Assembly (NCBI GenBank): GCA_963575745.1
Contig: CAUYUJ010006321.1
Location: forward strand, 1-22,500
Length of the DNA: 22,500 nucleotides
Direction: 5' to 3'
Origin: Prorocentrum cordatum
Taxonomy: Eukaryota; Sar; Dinophyceae; Prorocentrales; Prorocentraceae
How positions within the stretch are numbered: position 1 is the stretch's first letter; each line of letters begins with the position of its first letter. A model generated the notes under the pieces. That model was not told where the DNA came from. It worked only from the letters and a program-made list of their open reading frames with translations, and did not search any database. A program made the translations under genes and the position numbers. This document shows positions 9,069 through 18,614 of this stretch, one piece after another.

Positions 9069-12000
9069 CATGCATCCTTCCCCGCAATATCATTATTGAC
9101 GCTTCGCGTATCCCCACCAGCCCATCCAGAAACGATCAGCAGGGGAGTTGGTGAAGCAGGGGCGGCAGGACGCATGCAGTCGCGCAGTCGTCTTCGAGAA
9201 ACCAATGCTCACAAATAGCTTCCCGCATTGAAGTTTAAGGTGGAAATCGGTACAAGCTACGATGGTGCTTCGATGTGGGGTGATGGGTGGTTCGATGACT
9301 CGTAATGGCTGTTGCACTGATCTGTCTCTTAAACTCGCATGCGTTCGGAAAATTGGAGCCACCTTGGGGCTCTCTTGGGGTTCTCGTAGGACCCTCTTGG
9401 GGCCCTCCTGGGGCTCTTTATTGGGGCTCTCTTGAGGTAGCCTTAGGGCATTATTGGGGCACTCGTGGTGCTATTTTGGGGCGTCTTGGGGCCCTCTTGG
9501 GGCTCTTTGGGGAGATATGGTGGCCTTCTTGGGACTCTTTTGGGATGTCTGAGGGGCCTCCTGGGGCCGTGTTGGGCCATTTCGCTAAAAAAGAGGGGGG
9601 GCCCTCAATCGGACCCCATCATCGGATGCTCAAAAGTGGCGTCGGGGGGCCCTCTTGGCCCGCTGTTGGAGCGCTCGTGGGCGCTCTTGGGGCCCTGTTG
9701 CACCCTTCTTGGGGTCATCGTGGACAGTCTTGGGGTGGGGGGAGGGGGGGGGGGCATATTGAGGCCTCGAGAGCTCATCGGAGGCGAAAAAGCGAGAAGG
9801 CACAACCATTGTGTTTGTCTAAGTGTTTTGAATGATGCTGGCCTATTGGGCGGGTCCTCGGAAGCCTCGGACAACAATTAAAACCGTCTTGGGGATGTCT
9901 TAATGTTTCTGGGGCGTGTGTTGGAGGCTATCCTGACCCATCGACCGCTATATTGGGCCACCTGGTAGGCCATCTTGCGCTCTCTAAAACTATAGTGGGG
10001 TCATCATGGGCCATCTTGGGCGCTGCTATGGGTCGGGCCCCCCCCCGTCCAAACGCATGGAGGGGGGAGGTTGACCTCCCAAGCAGGGAACGGAAGGAGG
10101 CTGGAAAGGGACACGCCCTAGACCACTTGCGCCCAGAGGGCTGGTGGGATGTTCTCCCCTCCACTTACCTCTTCGTTGCCGCTCTGCTCCTGCCCTACCT
10201 TGCTCGTCGTGCACTCATGTTTGTCAGTCGCGCCCTCCTCCGCGCTGTCCCTCTCCTTCCCCTTCTGCGTCGTCGTCCTCCCCTGCGTTTCATCATGTCA
10301 GGTTTCATTGCCGCCATCCTATGCCCCTCCGCCCGCCCCCCCTATCTCCTCCGCGCTCGTTGCGCGGGCCCTCAGCGGTGGGGCCTGCGGCGTCGGCGGC
10401 GACAGCCGCGGTATCCACGCCAACGCGGCGGTCCAAGAGAACTGCTTTGGCGTGGCGAGAGGATGGTCAGGCGCCCATTGTGTTCCATCGTGAGTGCACT
10501 GGGGTCTGCACCCGTCTCTCATGGCTGTAAACATCCATCTGAGCGCGCACAATCCAGGATATAGTGAGCACCACCCTTTGCGCCCGCACATACACTTATC
10601 ACTGTCCAACTGCACCCCTAGGACGTGCCTGACCCCCGTGAGTAAATTTATCATCCAGTACCCAAGGACTGTATCTGGCCTCCCACTAACAATTGACGTA
10701 TAGCGTACCCCGTCGACATAGAATCCAATGGGTATGGGTGGGGGTATACCGTTTGCTATGTTATCTAAGACATCACGGTGATCCTTGTAACAGGGCAGGT
10801 CCATTATTGATTCCCCCCGCTCTTCCTCAGGAGCTCCTAGCATTCTGAGAATGTTGCTGTTCTGTTGCACCTCCTCGTCGAGAGCTTCAAACGCTGGCCT
10901 GAATGGAATGTCTCCATGCTTCCTTTGCGCCTGCCGCAAACGATTCCCAGGCGTGCGCACCATATATAGCACTCCAGGTCCTGGACATACTTTGTCTAGA
11001 GCGTTCTGGTACTTGCCTGGTTGTTTCCCTGGCGCCAACGCGTATTCTCCGAATTGCCCTCCTGGCACCCCTGCTTGCTCGCAGTAGTAGCATAATCCTA
11101 CAAGCCATCTGGGCGTAGGTGGTTTAGAACGGTTCGTCTTCCAACCCTCCATATTCCCCGTCGGGGGAGGGGTGTACCCCTCCCCCTTGTCATTTCCCTT
11201 GGACCTGAACGGGCGCGGTCGCGGGCCGTTGGGTCACCCAAAACGGCGTCGGCAAGGAAGCCAGCATCAGTGGTGGCAATGCGGTTATGACCCCATGTTG
11301 GCATGTTTTGGGGTTGGGGGGGGGGGGGGGCTTTATAATCCCGCCAGCCTTCTGGGCGCAGGTGGCCCAGGGCGTTTCATTGTCCAACCTCCTGCCTTTC
11401 CACGCTTGGGAAGTGCACCCCACCCGTGCGTTTGGACCCGGGGGGGGGGGGGGGCTATAGCAGCGTCCAATATGGCCCACTGAGGCTATGGCCCCAAGAG
11501 GGCCTCAGATAGCGCAAGGTGGCCTCCAAGATGGCACATGATAGCTGTCGATTGGTCAAGATCGTTTCCGACGCACATCCAAGATGTCCCAAGACGGCCC
11601 CAAAACGGTTTCAAGTGCTGTCCGAGGCGTCCAAGGACCCACCCAGGAGGCCAAATCCGTCAACACCCTTAGGCGCAAACCACTGGTTGTTGCCTTCTCG
11701 CTTTTTCGCCTCCGATGAGCGCTCGCGGCCTCAAGATGGCCCCACGACGGTCCACGATATCTCCAAGATGTGCCCCACATGGCCCCACGACGGCCGCACG
11801 AGCGCACAAGAGCGTTCCAAGAGCGGGCCAAAAGGACACCATGTCAGCATTGTTGAGCCTCCGATGGGGGGGTCCGACTGAGGGATCCTCATCCTTTTTA
11901 GCGAAAGGGCTCAGCACGGCCCCAAGAGGCCCATCAGGCATCCCAAAAGAGCCACAAGAATGCCCCCAGATCCCACAAACGAGCCCCGAGATGGCCCCAC

Positions 12001-13326
12001 GACGCCCCAACATAGCACCACGAGGGCCCCACTAGGGCCCTAGACCTCAAGAGAGCCCCACGAAAGAGCCCCAGGAGGGCCCCAAGATGGTCCTACGAGA
12101 ACCCCGAGAGGCCCAAGGTGGCTCCAAGTTTCCGAACGCATGTGGGTTTAAGAAACAACTCAGTGCAACAGCCATTGCGAGTCATCGAACCACCCATCAC
12201 CCCCCATCGAAGCACCAGCGTAGCTTGCACCGATTTCCACCGTAAACTTCAATGCGGGAAGCTAGTTGTGAGCATTGGTTTCTCGAAGACGACTGCGCGA
12301 CAGCATGCGTATTGCCGCCCCTGATTCACCAACTCCCCTGCTGATCGTTTCTGGATGGGCTGGTGGGGATACGCGCAGCGTCAAGAATTCTTGGCGCTTC
12401 GCGTGCCCCCGCCAGCTCATCCAGAAACGATCGGCAGGAGAGCTGTTTAATCAGGGGCTGCTGGAAGCATGCAGTTGCGCGGCCGTCTTCAGACAACAGC
12501 AGTGATCATACACATCTTCACGCATTGGAGTGTAAGTGGGGATCGGTGCAAGATACGACGCGGTGTCCACCCTGGCAAGCATCTCTAGCGCAACTGGCTG
12601 CAGCCACCCTGGACCAGAAGAAACAATGATCGCACGTAGTTGCCCGCAGCTGGTTTAGGATGGGCACGTGCGTTCCATGTGGTGAGCGTATCGCACCACC
12701 TCTCGAGGCCATCTCGAGGTTATCTTGGATTGCAGGTGGAGCCTTTTGGGGCTTTCTTGGGGCCTTATTGGGGCTATGTTGGGAGGTCGCGTGGCCCTCT
12801 TGGGGCTCTTTGGTGAGGGGGGGTGGTCCGGGTCGCCTCGCGGGGTCGTCTTGGCCATCACTGACCAACGAGAGGGCGGTACTAAAGTGCACCCCCGTGG
12901 GGGGCTCACGAATGTAGTAGTGTGGCCACCCTGGGCAATTATTGGTACACCCTTGTGCGATATGGTGGCCGTCGTGGAGTCGTCGCGAGCCCTTCTTGTG
13001 GCTCGATTGGGCCATAGTTGACCCTTCTCGGGGCCTCAGGAGCCCAACGGCGGCGAAACCGCGATACGGCAACCCACATTGGTGTCCGTGGGTGTTTGAA
13101 AGGTGTTGGTTTCTTTGGGGGGTCCGCGGGTGGCTCGGGGAGCACGCGAAACCCTCGCGGGGCCATAGTGAGGCGCCGTGGACGCGTAGCGGCTGCTATA
13201 TTGAGCCATCTGCCGCTATCTTGGGCAACAGTGGAGGTAAGATTGTACGTTCTAAGGCCCGTTCGAAGCTTCTTGGATCGTGGGTCAACTGTTACCTTCT
13301 GCCACCTCGCGGCGCGCGCGTGTGTG

Positions 13327-13374
<48 letters not shown>

Positions 13375-13416
13375 TGTATGTGTGTGTGTGGTTGTGTGTG
13401 GTTGTGTGTGTGCGTG

Positions 13417-13472
<56 letters not shown>

Positions 13473-13532
13473 TGTGTGTGTGCGCGTGTGTGTGTGTGTG
13501 TGTTTGTGTGCGTGTGTGTGTGTGTGCGTGTG

Positions 13533-13564
<32 letters not shown>

Positions 13565-14452
13565 TGCGTGCGTGTGTGTGTGTGTTTTGTGTGTGTATGT
13601 GTGTGTATGTGTTGTGTGTATGTGTGTGTGTGTGCGTGTGCGTGTGTGTGTGTGGGGGGGGGGGGGGGGCAGACCCGCGGAGGGGGGCCATGTAAACTTC
13701 CCGGGCAAGGGACGGACTGATGTTGGAAAAGGAAGCGCCCGAGACCACATGCGTCCTGAGGGCTGGTGGGAGTAAAGCTCCCACATGTTTACATTGATCA
13801 CCTACAAGATGGCCCCAAGAGGCGCATAGGAGGCCCCAAGAAGCCCCTCCAATATGGCTCCAAGATGACCCCAAGAGGCCATCAGGCGGTCCTCAAGGGG
13901 ACCCCACGCGGCCCCAAGAGCCCCCCCCCCACGCCTCCGAGGCACTTCAAGAGCCCCCAGGACCGCCGAGAGACCCCCCAACGACGTCCCAATGCGCCTC
14001 CAAGATGCGCCCAATATATATCGCTAGGGGCCCCGAGAGGCATACAAGAGACCACTTCGCCGTTGTGATTGCCATCATCCTCATGCTCCTAATTCCTCTT
14101 CCTACCCCTTCGCTTCCTCACCCGCATCCTCCTCATCATCACGTCCATATTCCGTATCCCCATTCCCTCGTCCATACATCCAGCCTGATCCGTCTATTCT
14201 TCCCTCCTTCGCACGGTTCCTGAACGCATCAATTCGCCTGGACATCGTTTCTGGAGGGGCTGGTGGGGATACGCGAAGCGTCTCGAATATACAGAGATCT
14301 TGCGCAGTGAGCTTCGTAGAAGCATACATGCTCACCAGTATTTTTAACAATTCGGACCCAGCGTCACGCTGAGCTTGGGCACGGGAGGATGGTATCCACA
14401 CATCTTTGCGGCCCCGCGGCCTGTGCCTAATCACACGGCGTTTGGGGGGCAT
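7973..14452 (-). CDS. split gene of a transposase-like family (gene 2), decayed
   Basis: Coding blocks in order on the minus strand are 14452-14289, 11093-10442 and 9068-7973 (the last in three frames). Together they give a basic N-terminus; a YVDGVRY block followed by a CxC-x5-C cluster (CMCGRKGWC); two CxxC pairs; a [14 protein letters not shown] block; and a [10 protein letters not shown] block. I recall this order from a multicopy dinoflagellate family. The acidic residue in a beta-strand context, the zinc-ribbon-like Cys pairs, DxLH and PKxH..HL resemble CACTA/Plavaka DDE transposases; that link is inference. The gaps are filled by repeat elements, and the last block has two frameshifts. 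No 3' end is visible. Probably a pseudogene or an incompletely resolved multi-exon gene. Confidence 0.5.
9094..10149 (+). mobile_element. CCACCAGCCC element, copy A
   Basis: The left end reads TTGACGCTTCGCGTATCC then CCACCAGCCC. The right end reads CGCCCAGAGGGCTGGTGGGA, whose last part is the inverted copy. The body is built of GGGGCTCTCTTGGGG-type words, with a poly-G run near 9738. A conserved box (ATTGAAGTTTAAGGTGG) and a GGGAGGT/ACCTCCC palindrome near 10065-10080 are shared with other copies. It has no long ORF of its own, so it is non-autonomous if mobile. It lies in the gap between the second and third coding blocks of gene 2, antisense to that gene. Confidence 0.8.
10150..10441. other. 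unassigned part of gene 2 gap
   Basis: C/T-rich then GC-rich sequence between copy A and the second coding block of gene 2. Frames are Pro/Arg/Ala-rich. It is probably intron, but the splice site was not located. Confidence 0.4.
10442..11093 (-). CDS. second coding block of gene 2
   Basis: Starts around [12 protein letters not shown] and runs without interruption to [12 protein letters not shown]. It contains [15 protein letters not shown], then [14 protein letters not shown] and [13 protein letters not shown]. The roughly 20 residues upstream of CYYC are encoded by the terminus of the repeat element at 11096 and are not part of the protein. Downstream of about 10442 the frame becomes Pro/Ala-rich. 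Confidence 0.55.
11096..11338 (-). mobile_element. left part of an interrupted CCACCAGCCC element (outer copy)
   Basis: Starts with a variant terminus (TCCTACAAGCCATCTGGGCG on the plus strand) directly at the border of the CYYCEQAG coding block. It ends in a G15 run (11316-11330) just before copy B. Its other terminus is at 14287. The two parts make one element read on the minus strand. Confidence 0.65.
11339..12387 (-). mobile_element. CCACCAGCCC element, copy B
   Basis: Full-length copy inverted relative to copy A. TCCCGCCAGCC with a GGGCGCAGGTGG subterminal hairpin is at its left and GGGGATACGCGCAGCGTCAAG at its right, both on the plus strand. It shares the internal boxes of A (CTTCAATGCGGGAAGCTA, CATCGAACCACCCATCACCC) in reverse complement and has a G15 run at 11440-11454. 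It meets copy C end to end. Confidence 0.82.
12378..12397. repeat. palindromic junction between copies B and C
   Basis: GCGTCAAGAATTCTTGGCGC is a nearly perfect palindrome (one mismatched pair) made by two identical element ends abutting. Its axis is the centre of an inverted repeat of more than 1 kb per arm. Confidence 0.85.
12388..13771 (+). mobile_element. CCACCAGCCC element, copy C with TG/CG expansion
   Basis: Begins TTCTTGGCGCTTCGCGTG and ends GTCCTGAGGGCTGGTGGGA. It is oriented like copy A and is the mirror of copy B. It is longer than the others because of the TG/CG tract at 13316-13653. Its internal boxes are more diverged than those of A, B and E. Confidence 0.78.
13316..13669. repeat. 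(TG)n/(CGTG)n microsatellite ending in G16
   Basis: Alternating purine-pyrimidine tract of about 340 bp (TG and CGTG units) closed by an uninterrupted G16 at 13654-13669. It lies inside element copy C, where other copies have only a poly-G run. Cys/Val frames on the plus strand and His/Thr frames on the minus strand are repeat products. Confidence 0.95.
13772..14287 (-). mobile_element. right part of the interrupted CCACCAGCCC element (outer copy)
   Basis: Carries the typical GATGGCCCCAAGAGG words (13805-13930). It ends GGGGCTGGTGGGGATACGCG then AAGCGTC, directly at the border of the N-terminal exon of gene 2. A stretch at about 14055-14225 is C/T-rich and does not resemble the other copies. 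With 11096-11338 it forms one element split by copies B and C. Confidence 0.65.
14289..14452 (-). CDS. N-terminal exon of gene 2
   Basis: Starts at an ATG (14452) in [19 protein letters not shown] and continues to LTAQDLC at the element border. It is basic, then helical ([13 protein letters not shown]). The frame continues into the end of the repeat element ([10 protein letters not shown]), which is not coding. The next block in family order starts at 11093. Confidence 0.5.
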
Positions 14453-15509
14453 CGCGACGTTCTCTGTCTGAGCCTCGACAGCTCGTGATGTTGATGTTGC
14501 ATTGCTGTTGCATTGCTGTTGCATTGCTGCTGCATTGCTGTGTGATCGCTCGCTTCAGAACGCACGGTCGGTGACTCCGTTTCTATCGGTCGTTAGTGTC
14601 GGACCCGTGTGTTCAACAACAATCGCGATCGAAACGCACGTTGTGCTACTCGTGTCTTCTGTTTCCGAGATTGTCGCACCGCCGATGCACCGACCAAAGG
14701 GAGGAGGATTTGGAGGCAAGGAGTGGGGCGATGAGAGGATTGCGAGTCGGGCAGCGGAGCGAGGACGCTCAAGGGGAATAATGATAACATGGATGGCGGC
14801 AGGAAATGGTCTAGAACAGGCGGGCGGTAGTGAGCGAAAAATCATGCTAAGGTGGTGGAAGCAAAGGTGATGAGGACACGGGGAGGGAGCACATGCACCA
14901 CCGATGCGCCGATCAGGGCCCCCCAGCACGAGTGTGTTTGCGAGTGTCGTCGCAGCTGGAATGACGACAGGGAGCTCCAGACGCGGGGGGAATGCAGATA
15001 GTAGGTCATGGGCTTCGGTGGAGAAGGCGGAGGGGGAAGCGGGATGCGGATGAGGAGGAGAATGAAGCAGTAGAAGACGAATATTTGGAGTAAGATGGGC
15101 AGTATGGATGAGGGGAAGCGAGTTAGAGTGGACAAGGGTGAGAGTGGAGAGATGGGGGGGAAGAGAGAGGGGAGGACGCGAAGAAGGGGAAGAGAGAACG
15201 TAAGGAAATTAACGCGAGGACCACGTGTGATAATGGCGCAGCGGTTTAAAGTGCATGTAAAGGGCCATCGACATAACTTATGTCTCATCAATGTCATGGG
15301 CGCGTTGATCCCCAGCGCATGTGCTCGGGCGAATGCCTGCTGGCCGACGCGTCGACGGGCCGCCGGGGCCCATCATCCAGCAAGCGGGGGCGGCGCCGAA
15401 ACTCGCCGCCAGCTCTCGAGAGGGGTGCAACCCTGACTTTGCACCGTCGGTCACCTACTGCAGCTCAAAAATTCCCTTCGCAGCCCGATCTCGATCGTTC
15501 CCGACGCGC
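14453..15509. other. upstream region of gene 2, no firm gene
   Basis: Includes the 11-bp repeat at 14496-14539. A weak minus-strand frame at about 15350-15230 (GQQAFARAHALGINAPM) and a plus-strand frame over 15355-15500 (EGCNPDFAPSVTYCSSK) overlap and cannot be ranked. The stretch at 15000-15200 is purine-rich. Confidence 0.35.
14496..14539. repeat. four tandem 11-bp GTTGCATTGCT units
   Basis: Three units are identical and the fourth differs by one base. They lie about 45 bp upstream of the ATG of gene 2 (minus strand) and can be read through as Gln/Asn-rich codons. Confidence 0.9.
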
Positions 15510-15640
15510 GGTCAACGGTGGTCAACGGTAGGTCAACGGTCAACGGTGGGGGGGGTCAACGCACAATCCCCGTAAAAAAAACAGGGTCCGAGGGGGGTCA
15601 ACGGGCCCCCGGTCAACGGTGGTCAACGGTAGGTCAACGC
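15510..15640. repeat. GGTCAACGG box repeat, two blocks
   Basis: A stretch of three GGTCAACG boxes at 15510-15538 recurs exactly at 15612-15640. A G-rich variant lies between them, and GTCAACGC closes each part. It is related to the TTGACC arrays (same half-site, CG instead of AT spacer). Confidence 0.88.
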
Positions 15641-15930
15641 CCAGCTTGGGGCGTGCCAAGGGCCCGGTGCACCACTTGGGCCCGAAGATTTTTGGTTGCA
15701 GCACCTACCCCCGCGCATTTTTTTACTCCCGTTGCTGTTTTTTCTCGTCGATTCGTATCCCGACTGATGTTGTTTGCGCCCCTCGTGGGGCCACCCCTTC
15801 CTTCCCCCTATAGGAATCAGAAGCCGCAGTAGCCCTACATGACCAGTGCACGCACCCTTGAAAATAAAGGCCGCGTGGCGAGCGTGGGAAACGTCAAGCT
15901 TACATCGCAAGAAAAGACACAAAGTGAAAA
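15641..15930. other. spacer, no gene recognised
   Basis: Mixed sequence with T-rich parts (15716-15750). No frame on either strand is convincing. Confidence 0.4.
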
Positions 15931-16025
15931 GGAGGAGGAGGAGAAATATGATGATGATGATGAGGATGATGATGATGATGATGACGATATGATGAGGAGG
16001 AGGAGGGAGGAGGAGGAGGATATGT
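15931..16025. repeat. (GAG)n/(GAT)n microsatellite
   Basis: GAG then GAT then GAG repeats just beyond the stop codon of the minus-strand gene at 16058. The plus-strand Glu/Asp frame here is a repeat product. Confidence 0.9.
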
Positions 16026-16057
16026 AGGAGCAAGAAGATACTTGCTCACGAAAGCGC

Positions 16058-16744
16058 TCACGACGGCTGCTGGGGCTGCGGCGCGGCCTTGGACGTGGCC
16101 TTCCCCTTCGCCCTCGCCTTCCCCTTGGCCTTGGGCTTGTCGTCACCCTTGATGTCCAGGCCGTTCATGGACGAGTGAGTCCCCAGCAAAATCTTGATGT
16201 GATCGGCCAGGTCGCCCACGCTCTTCTGGATCTTGCGCGCCGCCTCCATGGCGTTTCAGAACTGGCCATCGGAGTATTGCTTCCGCAGCTGCTGAATGTC
16301 CATCGTGAGGGCGCCCTGGATCAACGGGTCGGCGTCGACCTTCGCCTTGAGCGCGGCCGTCAGTGCCTCGAGCTTCTCGTCGAAAAACTTGTTCGCGCGG
16401 GCGAACTCCCAGGTCGGGTCCTTCTTGATCGTCGTCTCTAGCGTCGAGGCTGAAGCGGACGTGGACTGGAACTTCGCAATGATCATGCGCGCCTTCTTCA
16501 CGCGAGGATCCTGGCCAAGATTCTTCTTCCCAGTCTCCGCAGCACCACCGTCAGGACCTGGAGGGGGAGCTCCAACAGCGGCAGCGCCAGCGCCAGGAGC
16601 CGCAGCACCAGGAGCCTCAGCACCAGGAGCCTCAGCGCCAGGAGCCTCAGCGCCAGCTGTCTCCTCCGCACTGGCGGCCTGCTGAGCGCCCGTCTTGCGA
16701 CGCTTGCTCGCTGGACCAGCCGATGCCTGGCTGGCAGACGCATT
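16058..16744 (-). CDS. unknown protein with Ala/Pro linker, helical core and K-rich tail; in-frame TGA
   Basis: One minus-strand frame runs from about 16744 to TGA at 16060-16058, broken only by a TGA at 16258-16256. In order it encodes an N-terminal ASKRRKTGAQQAAS region; three AEAPG repeats and an Ala/Gly/Pro linker; a helical block with KKARMIIAKFQ and ARANKFFDEKLEALTAALK; then, after the TGA, NAMEAARKIQKSVGDLADH; and a basic KAKGKARAKGKATSKA tail. There is no ATG at the start, so an upstream exon is expected, probably beyond element E (ends 17947). I recall similar helical blocks as multicopy dinoflagellate sequences of unknown function. It is either a pseudogene, a readthrough or recoding case, or a base error. 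Confidence 0.5.
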
Positions 16745-16786
16745 GAAAGCAGCACGTGGCGTTGCATTGCCATGGCAGACGCATTG
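16732..16786. repeat. 14-bp direct repeat TGGCAGACGCATTG
   Basis: Exact copies at 16732-16745 and 16773-16786, a 41-bp offset, at the 5' edge of the coding block of gene 3. It could be a small tandem duplication or the footprint of a short insertion. Confidence 0.85.
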
Positions 16787-16876
16787 GAGGAGGATGAGGA
16801 GGAGGAGTGAGATGAGAGAAACCTCTGCCTATCTAAATAACCGTTCAATGCTCGAGAGGAGGTGGAGGGGCGGGAG

Positions 16877-17947
16877 TCCCACCAGCCCTCTGGGCGCAGG
16901 TGGTCTAAGGCGGTTCCTCTTACAACCTCACTAGTTTCCCTGTTTGGGAGGTTTACCACCCCCTCGATGCGTCTGGACGGGGTGGGGGGGGGGGGCCGAC
17001 CCATGGCAGCGTCCAAGATGGCCCAAGATGGCTCCAAGAGGATCCCAGAGAGCGCAAGATGCCCCCAAGATGGCCCACGATAACGGTAGATTGGTCCAGA
17101 TCGCGTCCGACATATGTCCAAGAGGCCTCAAGATTACATCACGGCGGTTTCAAGTGCTGTCCGATGCTTCTGATACCCCCCCCTCCCCCCCCTAGGAGGC
17201 CAACATCCTTCAAACACCTAAGGCAAACCAATGGTTGTTGCCTTCTCTCTTGTTCGCATCCGATGGGCTTGAGGCCTCAAGATGGCCCCAAGACGGCCCA
17301 ATATAGCCCCAAGAGGGGCCCAACAGAGCCCCATGACGGCCCCAAGGGCGCCCAAGAGCGGGCCACGACTGCCCCAGGACGGCACGTTCGAGCCCCCGAT
17401 GTGGAGGTCCGAATTAAGGATTTTATTGTGTTGCGACCAGGTCCAAGACGGCCCCACGGGGCCCTTCAGGCATCACACACACGCCCCAAGGGGCCTCACA
17501 TACCCCCCCCAAAAAAAAAAAAAAAAAAAAACCAGAGCACAACGAGGGCCCCAAGACGCCCGCCACGAGCCCCAAGAAGGCTCCAAGAAGGCCCCCATAG
17601 GACCTCAAGCGAGCCCCACGACAGAGCTCCAGGAGGGCCCCAGTAGAGCCCCAGGAGAACCCCAATAGAGCCCCACGATGGCTCCAAATTTCGAAACGCA
17701 TGCACGTTTGAGATGCAAATCTGTGCAACCGCCACCACCAGTCATCGAAACACCCCTTCCCCTCTCATCGAAACACTATCGTAGCTTGCACTGATGTCCA
17801 AAGTTAATTTCAATGCGGGAAGCTACGTGTAACCCTTATTTCCCCGAAGACAGTTGTGCGACTGCATGCGCATTGCCGCCCCTGATTCACAACCTCACCT
17901 GTCGATCGTTTCTGGATGGGATGGCGTGGATACGCGCAGCGTCAAGA
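16877..17947 (-). mobile_element. CCACCAGCCC element, copy E
   Basis: TCCCACCAGCCCTCTGGGCG starts it on the plus strand and GATACGCGCAGCGTCAAGAA ends it. Internal boxes match copy B in the same orientation (AATGCGGGAAGCTA, GGGAGGTTTACC, poly-G at about 16980-16996, GGCAGCGTCCAAGATGG). It carries a C8A21 run at 17503-17531 not seen in other copies. It lies directly upstream of the coding block of gene 3. Confidence 0.82.
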
Positions 17948-17951
17948 ATAG

Positions 17952-18035
17952 GATGAGTTGGCCGATAAAAGGTTTGCGTCGGCGGCGACGGCCGAGGCGT
18001 CGGACAAAGACGTCGATGGTGACGTATTCGTCCGA
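17952..18035 (+). CDS. possible exon fragment, unknown protein
   Basis: Directly after the end of element E, an AG (CAAGAATAG) is followed on the plus strand by DELADKRFASAATAEASD and KDVDGD, then a GTATTC donor-like site. Minus-strand frames here are Arg/Ser-rich. It is short and unsupported by a partner exon. Confidence 0.22.
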
Positions 18036-18614
18036 CGACGCCGCCGACGATGCCGACGACGACGGTGGTGACGGCGACGACGGGTGCCGAATCGGGCCTG
18101 CCCCGCTCCCGTCGCCGCCGCTGCGCCGCGACCCCCGACCTCCGCGGCCTCGGGCGTGCGCTCGGCCAGCGAAGGCCGCCCCGCCCCCCTTACCCCCGCA
18201 TGCGTGCTGCATGGTGCTGGGGAGAAACATATGATGGAGGCAAGATGGGGACTAGGGACGCAGGGAGACCGAGGAAGAGGAAATGATACAAGTAGGCGGA
18301 GAATGACTCGGCAGATTGCGGAAACGGGATGGTCGGGACGAGCGGGGCTTACAACTCGGGATGAGCGACCCCCTTTCACGATGTTACATGATATCTTGTT
18401 CCACCCGCTTCCGATGGTGACAACGATGAGATTGACATTGCGGGTTTCGGGATGATCGCGATAGGGGGATACATATGTACAACATTTGGGGGATGCACTT
18501 ATGGTGGATAATGATTGTGGTATATGTTGCGATGATGGTAATGATGCTGATGTTGGTGACGATGTATTTTTTTTTCACCAGCGATTCACTTGCGAGGGAC
18601 ATACCCCTCATTGT
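18036..18614. other. spacer, no gene recognised
   Basis: GC-rich to about 18250, then mixed, with a GATGATG-rich stretch at 18530-18560 and a T9 run near 18568. No frame stands out. Confidence 0.4.

Noticed and set aside
9305-9881. Trp/Gly/Leu-rich frames in element copies (also in 11519-12035, 17059-17738, 20872-21384)
   Set aside because: They are translations of GGCCCCAAGA-type words. Both strands are open and the frames are not conserved between copies.
9094-10149. Helitron
   Set aside because: A subterminal hairpin exists, but the ends do not show the 5' TC and 3' CTRR pattern, and there is an inverted repeat at both ends.
13280-13874. Cys/Val- and His/Thr-rich frames
   Set aside because: Direct translation of the TG/CG microsatellite.
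15861-15867. AATAAA polyadenylation signal
   Set aside because: It is in an untranscribed-looking spacer on the strand opposite to gene 3, and this signal is not a reliable mark in the likely lineage.
17503-17531. C8A21 as a poly-A tail of a retrotransposed copy
   Set aside because: It lies in the middle of element E, with element sequence continuing on both sides, so it is not a 3' tail. A homopolymer expansion is simpler.
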